Below are positions 44,271 through 53,455 of a DNA stretch of 64,000 nucleotides, piece after piece. The DNA is taken from assembly GCF_004349085.1 (NCBI RefSeq), contig NZ_SMFM01000003.1:224269-288268 (forward strand), given 5' to 3'. How positions within the stretch are numbered: the stretch's first letter is position 1; every line of letters starts with the position of its first letter. The position numbers and the translations under genes are program-made. Below the pieces are notes generated by a model. The model searched no databases. It was not told the DNA's origin and saw nothing but the letters and a program-made list of their open reading frames with translations. Origin of the DNA: Flavobacterium caseinilyticum (lineage in GTDB: Bacteria > Bacteroidota > Bacteroidia > Flavobacteriales > Flavobacteriaceae).

Positions 44271-46901
44271 TTACAACGAAAACCGGACCTTAAACAACAA
44301 TTGCCTTGGTCTTAACATAAAATTAGTTGCCACATAACTAAAATCACTGACATTAATGGTTTCGAAATTATTGGTACCAAAAACATTGTTCACTTGCATC
44401 TCAAAATCAATTTTTTTCTTTTGAATCGTGTATCGATAAATAAAATCTGCAAAAACATTTTCGTTTCTTTCATTGAACAAGGTCGTGTTTATATACTCTG
44501 TTTTTAAACCTACATATTGTTTGCTTTTCAAATTAAAATTTAGATTTAAAACATGATTTTGTTGCTTTACTAGCGGTTGTTTTAGTTCCTCTAATTTGTT
44601 ATTCGAGAACATCCACCTACCTGCGTATTCCAAATTAAGCCAATCCGTTAAATCGGTATCTATTTTGCTGCCCAAAATCAGATTTTGATTTGCAATGTCT
44701 ACTAAATTAGCATTAATAATTTGCTGAGATTCCTGCAAAACAAAACTGCTATTTAAAGCTACATTTGATTTAAATGCAGAAACATATTTTCCTATTCGGG
44801 TTGAAAAATTATGACTGTATCTCGTGTTTAATTGCTCAATTGCATCAATTGAAACTGCTCCATTTGGTGAAACTTCACTTTGATATAGTAAATTATTCTC
44901 ACTTTGTACATTACTGTAGCTAGTATTAAAAAAAAGTGATTTTACAGAATTCCTAAACGAGATTCCCACATTATAATTTTGAATTTTTGATTGTGGCAAA
45001 GGAGAATCAATTCTCTTAATGCTTCGGTAATTTTGCAAAATATAACCATAATGCAACTGGTTTATGGTACCAAATTGATTTGAAATTCCTGCCGAAGAAT
45101 TAATTTTCCAATAAGAATTTACATCATAGTTCACCGTCAGTCGAGGTTCAAAAGTAGTTTGATTCACAGCCTCAGCTAGTTGTAACGGTATGTCTTTTAT
45201 TGTATAGGCATGGAAGTTTATTGGGGTTGAGAGTTCAAATCGCCAATTCGCTTTTTTAAATTGAGTATTCAAATCAACATATAATTTAGAACGAAACCAA
45301 TCTAGAGTATTCGAAAAATCAGGACTTAAAACGCTATTGGTTGATGTAGTTATATTACTATTGAGTTTTTGATTTTCCAATTGCAAACCTACTTTTGACT
45401 CCAATGTAAAATACTTTACCGCTTTGATCATCGATAAGGAGTTGTTTGTGTAATAGGTGAGTAAATCTATATGTTGTGTAACTGAATTGTACGGTTTATT
45501 TTCGTTAAGTAAACCCTCAAACTGTCCCGGATTTACGCGCAGTTCTTGTGGTGTTTTGTTTAAACCTAAGTACGAAAAAAGTACGACCTTTTGTTTCCCA
45601 ATTGAAAAAATTGATTTCAAATTATTAGAAAATCTAAAATATTCATTGCTCAACTCCTGCTTTAAACCTTCGTTATTCAAAACGATATTCCCGCGCTGAC
45701 TATCCCAAAAGCCTTGAAACTCCAGACTATTTTTGAAATAATTTTTGGTGGTGTTTTTTTGAAGTGTAAAGTTTGTTTGCAAAGAATTGTAATAGAATTG
45801 ATTGTATTTTTCTTCTAACAAATCAATTGTACCCGAAGGCGTAAAAAACTGCGTATTGGTAAAACCTTTTTGCTGTTGATAATCATTTAAATACGAAACA
45901 TTCACCCGCAATTCATAGTCTTTTTTTAACTTTTGCAAATAATTGCTCGACAATAAGTGAATGGAATTATCAAGCCATCTTTTTTCAGAAAATTTTGGAT
46001 TGGCTAATTGTTGTACTGCAAGCCAATCTATTTTCTCTGAATTGTTTTCAAATTGATTCAGTAAATCTTCAATCGTTAATTTTTTAAGCTGCAACGCCAC
46101 ATTATCTCCCGTATTATTCGTTTGATAGGTAGTGAGCATTTGTCTTTTTTTAGAAAAAAGCATCGGAGTAATATTAGCATCCCAAAGTAATGGGCTAAAA
46201 CCAGTGCCAATTCTCGCTTGACCTGTAAAAGTATAGGTGTTTTTAAGTTTGATATTGAGCGCCGTTCGATCAGAAAACTGTAAACTATCCAGTGTTTTTA
46301 TGGGCTGATGGTTCTCCAGAATTTGTACTTGAGAAACCTCTTGATAAGGCAAGTTATCATTAGCTAAATTGTATTTCCCTTCTAACAAATCTAGGCCTTC
46401 AATATAATATTTATTAATTGCTTTACCTTGATATAAAATTTTACCATCAGGAAGCACTTCAATTCCTGGCATTCTCTTTAACACATCACCAATGCTGCGG
46501 TCTTGCTCTTTTGAAAATGAATTTACCAAATAGCGCAGAGTATCGCCTTTTTGTAAAATAGGCGCTGCTTTAACGGAAACCTCCTTTAAGACAAATGACT
46601 TTTCAGAAAGAATGAAATTTTTAATTTGCGTAGAATTATTAATTGCACTTACTACGGTTTCATACCCCATGCAGCGTACTTCCAAATCTACTTCAGGATC
46701 AGGACTGACTAAGGTAATTGCAAACATACCCTTACTATCTGTAATGGCATAAGCAATGATAGCAGATGATGATTTTTTATAAATGGATACACTTGCATTA
46801 ACAATTACCTTGCCTCGTATATCCAAAACTTCCCCTTTAATTATGGTTTGAGAATACAGGCAATTGCCGAGAAATAATAACAGCCAAAAAACTATTCGCA
46901 T
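44271..46901 (-). CDS. CarboxypepD_reg / TonB-receptor-like outer-membrane protein (GLPGLI partner)
   Basis: The 876-residue protein has a signal peptide (ends LYSQ), a CarboxypepD_reg-like beta-sandwich (about 22-95, 'IKGEVLDIRGKVIVNASVSI') and a plug-like region (about 125-215, 'GDVLKRMPGIEVLPDGKILYQG'). A long barrel follows, ending in FKVRFSL. It is of the TonB-receptor-like type often encoded directly after a GLPGLI protein in Bacteroidota, where the function is not established. Its ATG overlaps the GLPGLI stop codon (TAATG), indicating translational coupling. The 3' end faces the tandem repeat array. Confidence 0.85.
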   Translation of the reverse strand: MRIVFWLLLFLGNCLYSQTIIKGEVLDIRGKVIVNASVSIYKKSSSAIIAYAITDSKGMFAITLVSPDPEVDLEVRCMGYETVVSAINNSTQIKNFILSEKSFVLKEVSVKAAPILQKGDTLRYLVNSFSKEQDRSIGDVLKRMPGIEVLPDGKILYQGKAINKYYIEGLDLLEGKYNLANDNLPYQEVSQVQILENHQPIKTLDSLQFSDRTALNIKLKNTYTFTGQARIGTGFSPLLWDANITPMLFSKKRQMLTTYQTNNTGDNVALQLKKLTIEDLLNQFENNSEKIDWLAVQQLANPKFSEKRWLDNSIHLLSSNYLQKLKKDYELRVNVSYLNDYQQQKGFTNTQFFTPSGTIDLLEEKYNQFYYNSLQTNFTLQKNTTKNYFKNSLEFQGFWDSQRGNIVLNNEGLKQELSNEYFRFSNNLKSIFSIGKQKVVLFSYLGLNKTPQELRVNPGQFEGLLNENKPYNSVTQHIDLLTYYTNNSLSMIKAVKYFTLESKVGLQLENQKLNSNITTSTNSVLSPDFSNTLDWFRSKLYVDLNTQFKKANWRFELSTPINFHAYTIKDIPLQLAEAVNQTTFEPRLTVNYDVNSYWKINSSAGISNQFGTINQLHYGYILQNYRSIKRIDSPLPQSKIQNYNVGISFRNSVKSLFFNTSYSNVQSENNLLYQSEVSPNGAVSIDAIEQLNTRYSHNFSTRIGKYVSAFKSNVALNSSFVLQESQQIINANLVDIANQNLILGSKIDTDLTDWLNLEYAGRWMFSNNKLEELKQPLVKQQNHVLNLNFNLKSKQYVGLKTEYINTTLFNERNENVFADFIYRYTIQKKKIDFEMQVNNVFGTNNFETINVSDFSYVATNFMLRPRQLLFKVRFSL

Positions 46902-47719
46902 TAATCTGTAAGTTCCATAGGATTGTTTTCAAACTTCATTTTTTCTTTAGCTCTTTGATCAGCTAAATCAAGCATTTCCTTTGGAAAAGTCATTCCTCCA
47001 GAATTAATCAAGGACGATGGCTTTTCCTTGTATCTCTTTTTTAGTTGTTTATACTCTTCATAAGTTATTTGAGTAGGTTTCTGTAATTGTTCCCCAGTAT
47101 TACAAAAACTGGAACTATTTTTAATACTTGCAACAGTAAACTGATAATGTTTATTGGTATCATAAATTGATAAAATTAAACCCGGCAAACCACGAAATTT
47201 ATATGGCCCATCGGCTATACTAATTTCTGTGGTATACCATGCCACATAAGTTCTACCCGCAAACTCAGTAGTTGCTTTTTTACAGTTATATCCTAATATG
47301 TCTTTTTGCTCCTCTTGTAATTTCCAATCAAACTTATCTAAATTTTGATTGTATGTATAAGTACCTTGTCCAATCCTATCGATAAAAATTGATTTAATAG
47401 TACTGTATTCCTTTACTATTGTATAATTTATTTTTGATCTCGATAGTGCCTTTCTATCAGGAAGCACCTTAGACACCTCATAATCACGCGCCATATCAAG
47501 TAATTTCTTTTGATTCAAACTTATATAATATGAAAAATCTTTTGCAATATACAATGCCATTAGCTCTTTCTGTTTACTGAGAGTATCCTCTTTGTTCACT
47601 TGGTATGAATAATCGTAGGTGATTTCATACCGCAAAGTATCTTTTGGAAAATTTTGAGCGTAAATTAAACCTCCTGTCCCTAGTGAAATAATTACCAATA
47701 AAAGTGATTTTATATTCAT
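46901..47719 (-). CDS. GLPGLI-family protein
   Basis: The 272-residue protein has a signal peptide (ends GGLIYAQ) and the family signature 'YKFRGLPGLILSIYD' at about residues 175-190, preceded by the typical 'TYVAWYTTEISIADGP' segment. GLPGLI proteins are small periplasmic or surface proteins of Bacteroidota with unknown activity, nearly always paired with CarboxypepD_reg/TonB-receptor-like proteins, as here. A stem-loop lies in the short gap to the upstream small secreted protein gene. Confidence 0.92.
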   Translation of the reverse strand: MNIKSLLLVIISLGTGGLIYAQNFPKDTLRYEITYDYSYQVNKEDTLSKQKELMALYIAKDFSYYISLNQKKLLDMARDYEVSKVLPDRKALSRSKINYTIVKEYSTIKSIFIDRIGQGTYTYNQNLDKFDWKLQEEQKDILGYNCKKATTEFAGRTYVAWYTTEISIADGPYKFRGLPGLILSIYDTNKHYQFTVASIKNSSSFCNTGEQLQKPTQITYEEYKQLKKRYKEKPSSLINSGGMTFPKEMLDLADQRAKEKMKFENNPMELTD

Positions 47720-47734
47720 TTTTTGTTTTTTTTT

Positions 47735-47759
47735 AATAGGGCTGAAAAATAGCCCTATT
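47735..47759. other. Stem-loop in the leader of the GLPGLI gene
   Basis: AATAGGGCT (47735-47743) pairs perfectly with AGCCCTATT (47751-47759). The T-run follows it on the plus strand, where no upstream gene exists; on the minus strand, in which the neighbouring genes are read, only A-rich sequence follows. So this may be an attenuator or mRNA-processing hairpin rather than a simple terminator. Confidence 0.55.
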
Positions 47760-47773
47760 TTTTGTTTGTGCCG

Positions 47774-48094
47774 TTAACAACCAGTTACCTCATAAATAAT
47801 TTCTGACGCAGTTAGAAAAGCTGTAAACGGTGTATAATACATACTATCATATTCTACAATCCACTCATTACCACAATCATCAATGAATAAGAAAGATTTG
47901 TCTAATTCTTCAAAACTAACAATATTTAAGGTACCACTACTTACCATTTCTTTAAAAGTAGCAAAATCAATTTTTTTAGAAGTTTTAAAATCTAAAATTT
48001 TTTCATTATCCAAGCTTTCCAATTGTTTTTCATTGATTGTGCTATTATTTGCAAAAGCAAATGATCCAATCATAGCGAACGCCAGTGTAAACAT
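47774..48094 (-). CDS. Small secreted hypothetical protein upstream of GLPGLI
   Basis: From ATG 48094 the 106-residue product starts with a hydrophobic segment (MFTLAFAMIGSFAFA), the core and cleavage region of a signal peptide but without the usual basic start. The four preceding codons read I-K-K-L (ATA at 48106-48104), so the natural start may once have been MKKLMFTLAF with ATG changed to ATA, or a rare start is used. The mature part is acidic with two Cys residues ('DDCGNEW', terminal VTGC) and may form a disulfide. I do not recognise the family. It is 54 bases upstream of the GLPGLI gene and probably in the same transcript. Confidence 0.6.
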   Translation of the reverse strand: MFTLAFAMIGSFAFANNSTINEKQLESLDNEKILDFKTSKKIDFATFKEMVSSGTLNIVSFEELDKSFLFIDDCGNEWIVEYDSMYYTPFTAFLTASEIIYEVTGC

Positions 48095-48440
48095 TAATTT
48101 TTTTATAATTTATGGTTTAATAGTTACTCCATTAAGGACTTGAGCGGTTAGTTTTCGTCCTATTAGGTTAGTTTATCGTGATTCCACATCACTATTTTAT
48201 TTTTAATTTTCTTTGGTTATAAATAAACAAAACCCCGCAATTCGTAGCTACTGAATATTTTTTACATTAAGGATTATTAAACCTTATTGCAAGACAAATC
48301 TGAAAAAAAAAACAAAAAAACACAATCCTTTAACACATAATTAACAATATTAATCATGTTTTTTTAAAATTAGATTCTTCATACACAATAATTTAAAAAA
48401 ATTATAATCAGAATAGTGAAAATCAAACCTCCTATATAGT

Positions 48441-48533
48441 AAAGCAGTAGCAGACTATGAAGCTGAAATGATTGCTGATTACGAATACCGCGAATTAAAT
48501 GAGGAGGGAGTTACTCCAAAACACGAGATGTAA
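48441..48533 (+). pseudogene. Decayed 3' end of a second RND efflux permease gene
   Basis: Thirty codons read KAVADYEAEMIADYEYRELN, then EEGVTPKHEM and TAA. The intact RND protein ends in YETEMIADYEHRELSEDGFT, then PKH and a stop. The match is clear at protein and DNA level, including a run of about 20 identical bases. The upstream frame shows no further similarity. So only the extreme 3' end of a paralogous or duplicated pump gene remains, followed by its own terminator-like hairpin. Confidence 0.85.
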
Positions 48534-48554
48534 ATCTTATCAATATTCAAATAC

Positions 48555-48587
48555 AAAACCTGTTCATTAGTTTGAACAGGTTTTTTC
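48555..48587 (+). terminator. Terminator after the RND remnant
   Basis: AAAACCTGTTC pairs perfectly with GAACAGGTTTT around an eight-base loop and is followed by a T-run, 22 bases after the remnant stop codon. Position and CCTG core parallel the terminator of the intact RND operon. Confidence 0.85.
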
Positions 48588-48898
48588 ATGTCAATTTTTT
48601 GCAAATCTATCTTTCCGAACTACTTTCCTTTAGCAAAAACCATTGGAATATACCTGCATTACAGATTGCATTTTATTAAAAAAAACTTAATATTCGGTCC
48701 TAAAAAAATTTATTATGCTGCTTTTTTTCAAAATAGGTGTTTGATTTTCAATAATTTAAATACAAATAGCATATTGAGTAACCAAAGACCTGAAGAAGGA
48801 ATTAAAAAATTTGGCATACTCCTTGGATATTCCTAATCAAATAAGAAAAGCGAAAGCCGAAAAGCTCACGAGTAGGCAAAATTCAAAATAGATGTATC

Positions 48899-49576
48899 AT
48901 GAAAAAAATTACTCTTTTAGTAGCTAGCATCTTCGTATTTGGAGGTAGTGCAGCGAACGCAGCAGAAAAAATCGATTTTTCTGTAGAAAGAAGATCTCCA
49001 GTAGATTTTAGAAACGCCGATCCAATTGTGTTCACAGAACGTGGAATTGAGTTCTTCGTATTCCCTGACGGACAATTAGATTTCAATACGCGTCCTGCAA
49101 ACGGCGGTGATAGATATTACAGATCTAATTACAAAGGCGGAACAAATAGAACCTATGGCGCACCGAATTCTGTCCGAAATGCAAATTATGGTGTAAAAGT
49201 GGAACACGATAATATGGGTCGAGTAAGACAAGTTGGAAATGTGTTCATCAATTATGATGTGAATGACAGAGTAAAAAGAATTGGCTCTGTTTACATGACC
49301 TACAACCGTTTTGCATTAGAAAGAGTAGGCGGATTAGAAATTATCTACAACCGTCGTGGTCAAATTGTTGATACTTTTGGGACTGTAAATGGTGGCAGAG
49401 TGGTCCAATTCAACCAAAACAATGTTAACAGAAATGGCTATGGTTATGGTTATGGAAATAACCAAAATTCAAATAATCAGGACGACTATTACTATAAAAC
49501 TACTAGTCCAAAAGTCAAAAAAGAAGATAACAGAGTTGCAGCAGGTGCACCAATCAGAATAGAAAGAAGAAATTAG
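48899..49576 (+). CDS. Secreted hypothetical protein
   Basis: The 225-residue protein has a clear signal peptide (ends SAANAAE). A central region follows with repeated strand pairs ('RVRQVGNVFINYDVNDRVKR', 'IGSVYMTYNRFALERVGGLE', 'IIYNRRGQIVDTFGTVN'). Its tail is Tyr/Gly/Asn-rich (about 175-205), then basic. The internal repeats suggest a beta-rich fold. I know it only as a conserved hypothetical of Flavobacteriaceae. It is monocistronic with its own terminator. Function unknown. Confidence 0.75.
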   Translation: MKKITLLVASIFVFGGSAANAAEKIDFSVERRSPVDFRNADPIVFTERGIEFFVFPDGQLDFNTRPANGGDRYYRSNYKGGTNRTYGAPNSVRNANYGVKVEHDNMGRVRQVGNVFINYDVNDRVKRIGSVYMTYNRFALERVGGLEIIYNRRGQIVDTFGTVNGGRVVQFNQNNVNRNGYGYGYGNNQNSNNQDDYYYKTTSPKVKKEDNRVAAGAPIRIERRN

Positions 49577-49604
49577 TTAGTTAAAAAATGGTTAGTTAGA
49601 AAAT

Positions 49605-49634
49605 TCCCGCTGGTGTTGTCTCAGCGGGATTTTT
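49605..49634 (+). terminator. Terminator of the secreted hypothetical gene
   Basis: TCCCGCTG (49605-49612) pairs with CAGCGGGA (49622-49629), followed by five Ts. An AAT microsatellite of six units follows directly (49642-49659). Confidence 0.85.
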
Positions 49635-49704
49635 GTTTGAAAATAATAATAATAATAATAAGGACTTGCACCATTTGAATTCTTTCACAAGCACGAATTG
49701 AGTT

Positions 49705-50421
49705 TTAATCACAACCATCAATCCCACAGCTGTCTCCATCCGTACCCTTCAATACCGTTATTTTCGCGTCAAATTTGCCTTCTTCCCATACTTTTTCAAG
49801 TGTTTTTACAAACGTTTCTACATGTTGCGCACCCGAAACAGCATATTTATTATCGAAAACAAAGAAGGGAACACCTTGTACACCGATAGCTTGTGCCTCA
49901 TCAATATCTTGCCGCACTTCATTTGCGTAGGCATTCGAATGCAAAACTTCATCAATGGATTCAGCATTCAGTCCTACTTCCAATCCCAATGCCTTCAATG
50001 TAACCAAATCATTTATATTCTTGCCATCCGTCAGATAGGCTTTGAACAATAGTTCTTCTAAGTCATTTGCCAAATTATACTTTTTTGCCAAATGCAACAA
50101 GCGATGCGCATGCAATGAATTGGCCATAACCGCTTTTTCAAAATGAAAATCCAGCCCTGAATTTTTAGCATTTTGGGTCATATCGTCAAGCATCCCTTGT
50201 GCCCAATCGGTATCTTTTCTATATTTTTCTGCCAAATGCTCGACCATATTATCTTCCGGAGAAGCAACAAAGCCAGCATCCAACTGAAAGCTTTTCCATT
50301 CAATTTCAACTGCATCTTTATGTTCAAAATTTTGTAAAGCACCTTCTATTCTTCTTTTTCCTATATAACAAAACGGACACATAATATCCGACCAGATTTG
50401 TATTTTTAATGTATTTGCCAT
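49705..50421 (-). CDS. DsbA-family oxidoreductase (FrnE-like)
   Basis: The protein is 238 residues from ATG 50421 (MANTLKIQIWSDIMCPFC), which I prefer over an upstream TTG frame extension because the family starts there. The thioredoxin-like redox motif CPFC is at Cys15/Cys18 and the late 'IGVQGVPFFVFDNKYAVSGA' block carries the cis-Pro. There is no signal peptide, so it acts in the cytoplasm, like FrnE/polyketide-type DsbA proteins. The C-terminus has a short Cys-rich tail (GDSCGIDGCD). It stands alone, just downstream of the nuo operon. Confidence 0.9.
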   Translation of the reverse strand: MANTLKIQIWSDIMCPFCYIGKRRIEGALQNFEHKDAVEIEWKSFQLDAGFVASPEDNMVEHLAEKYRKDTDWAQGMLDDMTQNAKNSGLDFHFEKAVMANSLHAHRLLHLAKKYNLANDLEELLFKAYLTDGKNINDLVTLKALGLEVGLNAESIDEVLHSNAYANEVRQDIDEAQAIGVQGVPFFVFDNKYAVSGAQHVETFVKTLEKVWEEGKFDAKITVLKGTDGDSCGIDGCD

Positions 50422-50567
50422 ATTACTTTCTTTAATTAAATTCAAATTTATTCTATAACGCAAAATTAATCAATTCAGTTTTGCGCTTTTTGTGTTTTAG
50501 TATTTAATTATAGATATATGAATAGTAAATATTTATCCGAATCAAGAAAACACCTTTAAACCAAAAA

Positions 50568-50593
50568 AACCATCAAAATTGCTCTTGATGGTT
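50568..50593. terminator. Terminator of the nuo operon
   Basis: AACCATCAA (50568-50576) pairs with TTGATGGTT (50585-50593), with A and T runs on the two sides. On the minus strand it ends transcription just after nuoN. Confidence 0.88.
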
Positions 50594-50618
50594 TTTTGTA
50601 TATTTTTAAAAATTTGGT

Positions 50619-51989
50619 TTATGCCAATAAATCTAAAACAAAAGATGGAAACAAACCTAATGCGATATTCAACATAATTGCAATAACCGCTACGGCATAA
50701 ATGATAACCGGAGTTCCTTTTCGCTCTTCGTTTGATTCTTTGGTATACATAGCCAATATCAATTTAAAGTAGTATCCAACGCTTATAATAGAATTAACGA
50801 CCGCTACGATTACTAAAGCCAAATAACCTGCCTGAATCGTTTGATTAAACAAAACCAACTTAGCAAAGAATCCGGCAAAAATTGGAATACCTGCCATAGA
50901 AAGTAAAGCTGCCGTAAGTATGGCGGCTAATAATGGATTGGTTTTTCCTAAACCGTGGAAATTCACAATATCTTCGTTGTCTCTATTTTTACAAACGTAT
51001 AAAATCACACTAAAAGCGGCGATTCCAGATAAAGAATACGCAGATGCATAATACAACAAACTTCCTGCTGATGTAGACAAACTCAATAAAGTCATCAACA
51101 TGAAACCGGCGTGGGAAACCCCTGAAAAAGCCAACATACGTTTTACATTTGTTTGTCTCAAAGCCATAATATTACCAACGGTCATCGAAGCCATAGAAAT
51201 CACGACTACAACAATTTTGAATGACTCAGAAATATCCGCATTCATAACGGATAACAATTTGTATAATGCCGCCATAGCAACTACTTTCGCCAAAGTGCTC
51301 ATCAATGCGGTTGTCAACGCCGGAGAACCTTCATAAACGTCCGGTGCCCAGAAATGGAAAGGAACTGCAGCCACTTTAAACAACATTCCAATTGTTACCA
51401 ATACAATTCCTATTGGGAACCAAACCGGCAATTCAGCTGATTGTGATAATTCACTGATTTCAGTAACATCAAAACTTCCCATGGCTCCGTAAATTAAACA
51501 GATACCAAACAAAATAATTCCTGACGCAAAAGATCCCATTAAGAAATACTTCATCCCCGCTTCGTTACTTTTTAAATTCATACGATCACTTGCCGCAAGA
51601 ATATAAAGCGCAATGGATAAGACTTCGATTCCTAAAAAGAACATCGCTAAGTTTCCAAAAGAAACCATCGCCACTGATCCTGCCAATAAAAATATTTTTA
51701 TGGCAATATAATCCGAGATTTTAGATTGATGATTTTCGTAAAAATTATGTCCTAAGGCAACCAAGAAAATAGTAAGCACAATAAACAAAGACGAAAAAGT
51801 ACTTGAAAATTTACTCACAACAATCATGTTGTTATAGTAGCTTTCTGTTGAATTAAATTCAGATATCGTTAAACCCAACACTCCCAACAATCCAAGTATT
51901 GTTATTGGTACAATGGCTTTCCTTAAATTAAATATTTCAAATAAAAGGCATAAAACACCTAATCCTATTATAGCTATTAATGTATTCAT
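50619..51989 (-). CDS. nuoN: NADH-quinone oxidoreductase subunit N
   Basis: The 456-residue protein has about fourteen transmembrane helices of the Mrp-antiporter fold, with the conserved 'VPFHFWAPDVYEGSPALTTALMSTLAK' region (ends quoted). It is one of three antiporter-like proton-channel subunits in the membrane arm of complex I. It is the last gene of the nuo operon, 14 bases after nuoM, followed by a terminator. Length is slightly below E. coli NuoN but normal for Bacteroidota. Confidence 0.95.
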   Translation of the reverse strand: MNTLIAIIGLGVLCLLFEIFNLRKAIVPITILGLLGVLGLTISEFNSTESYYNNMIVVSKFSSTFSSLFIVLTIFLVALGHNFYENHQSKISDYIAIKIFLLAGSVAMVSFGNLAMFFLGIEVLSIALYILAASDRMNLKSNEAGMKYFLMGSFASGIILFGICLIYGAMGSFDVTEISELSQSAELPVWFPIGIVLVTIGMLFKVAAVPFHFWAPDVYEGSPALTTALMSTLAKVVAMAALYKLLSVMNADISESFKIVVVVISMASMTVGNIMALRQTNVKRMLAFSGVSHAGFMLMTLLSLSTSAGSLLYYASAYSLSGIAAFSVILYVCKNRDNEDIVNFHGLGKTNPLLAAILTAALLSMAGIPIFAGFFAKLVLFNQTIQAGYLALVIVAVVNSIISVGYYFKLILAMYTKESNEERKGTPVIIYAVAVIAIMLNIALGLFPSFVLDLLA

Positions 51990-52003
51990 TTTTTTTATTT
52001 GAC

Positions 52004-53446
52004 TTAGTTAATTCGGTTTATTTGAGTTAAAATTTCTTCCAGACTTGGCGTAATCAAATCGGTAATTGGCTTTGGATACATCCCAAAAAAGAATAAAACA
52101 CCAATTATAAGTACCAATGTTATTCCTTCATTGACAGTTACATCAGCAAAAGGCTTTGTATTTGTCTCTCCCAACATTGCATGTTGAAACATTTTCAACA
52201 TATAATACGCTCCTAAAATAATGGTTGTTCCACCTAAAATGGCAAACCAAATATTGATTTGTGAAAGACTGTATAAAACGGTGAATTCTCCAATAAAGTT
52301 AAAAGTAGTTGGCAAGGCAACAGATGCCAGAACCAAAATCAAAAACATCGAAGTGAATTTTGGTGATTGTGTACGAATTCCGCCCATTTCAGCAATAGCT
52401 CTGGTTTCATATCTTCTGAATATAATTTCAACTGTATAAAATAATCCAACAACTACAAATCCGTGTGCAATCATTTGTAAAACTGCTCCACGCAATCCGT
52501 CTAATGTCAACGTGTACGTTCCAGCTGCTATTAATCCAACGTGAGCCAAAGAAGAATACGCTAATAATTTCTTTAAATCTTTTTGTTTCAATGCAACGAT
52601 AGATCCGTAAATCACACCTACAATTCCAAGTCCAATGAAAATATACATGTATTCTTTGGCTGCCAATGGTGCCAATGGCAATTGCCAACGAATAACGCTG
52701 TACAATCCCATTTTTAGCATGATACCAGATAAAAGCATAGTACCAACAGTTGGTGCTTTTTGGTATACACTCGCTTGCCAAGTGTGGAAAGGAATTAATG
52801 GAATCTTAATTGCATACGCTAAGAAGAAAGCCAAGAATATCCATAATTGTTCGGTTGCTGATAGATTCAATTTATATAAATCTTCTAATAAAAGACTTCC
52901 GGCTTTTTGATACATATATACAAAAGCCACTAACATAAATAAAGAACCTGCAAGTGTGTAAATAAAGAATTTCACTACCGCTTTTTTGCGTTCTTCTGCG
53001 TCTCCGTTACCCCAAATTAAAGCAATGAAGTAAATAGGAATCAATGATAATTCCCAAAAAATATAATACAAAAGACCATCTGATGCTAAGAATGTTCCTG
53101 CCATTGCAAAAGACATAAACAAGATTAACGCATAAAATGATTTTGAATTTTTATAATCATTTCCAAAAGAAGAGAATATAATAATTGGAGTCAATACCGT
53201 GGTCAACAAAAGCATCGCCATCGATAATCCGTCTGCTTTTAGAGCAAAAGAAATATTAGGTTGTGTGATCCACTGGTTGATGAAACTGATATTTTCACCT
53301 AAATTATAGTGATTTAATAATACAATAGCAGCGCCTGCAGCAGCTAACCCAAAGAACAAAGCCACTTTTGAAGCCAGTTTATCGCCTGCAAGAAAAGTTG
53401 CAAACGCACCAACCAAAAGTATAATTAATATTAGAGATACATTCAT
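52004..53446 (-). CDS. nuoM: NADH-quinone oxidoreductase subunit M
   Basis: The 480-residue multi-pass protein has the antiporter-like motifs 'FWELSLIPIYFIALIWG' (Glu in TM5), 'IPFHTWQASVYQKAPTVGTM' and 'YSSLAHVGLIAAG'. It forms one of the proton channels in the membrane arm of complex I. It lies between nuoL (9 bases upstream) and nuoN. Length is normal. Confidence 0.96.
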   Translation of the reverse strand: MNVSLILIILLVGAFATFLAGDKLASKVALFFGLAAAGAAIVLLNHYNLGENISFINQWITQPNISFALKADGLSMAMLLLTTVLTPIIIFSSFGNDYKNSKSFYALILFMSFAMAGTFLASDGLLYYIFWELSLIPIYFIALIWGNGDAEERKKAVVKFFIYTLAGSLFMLVAFVYMYQKAGSLLLEDLYKLNLSATEQLWIFLAFFLAYAIKIPLIPFHTWQASVYQKAPTVGTMLLSGIMLKMGLYSVIRWQLPLAPLAAKEYMYIFIGLGIVGVIYGSIVALKQKDLKKLLAYSSLAHVGLIAAGTYTLTLDGLRGAVLQMIAHGFVVVGLFYTVEIIFRRYETRAIAEMGGIRTQSPKFTSMFLILVLASVALPTTFNFIGEFTVLYSLSQINIWFAILGGTTIILGAYYMLKMFQHAMLGETNTKPFADVTVNEGITLVLIIGVLFFFGMYPKPITDLITPSLEEILTQINRIN

Positions 53447-53455
53447 GATATATGA

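Larger units (their letters stand above)
48095..48898. other. Intergenic region with RND gene remnant
   Basis: About 800 AT-rich bases. The middle holds the decayed RND 3' end (48441-48533) and its hairpin (48555-48587). The rest, including a short plus-strand open frame at 48588-48836, shows no protein-like composition. I could not place a promoter for the next gene. Confidence 0.5.

Noticed and set aside
47735..47759. Hairpin as a standard terminator of the small secreted gene
   Set aside because: On the minus strand no T-run follows, so simple intrinsic termination in the direction of the genes is not supported.
49642..49659. AAT microsatellite as a phase-variable switch
   Set aside because: It lies after a terminator and outside any coding or promoter region, and triplet units would not shift a frame.
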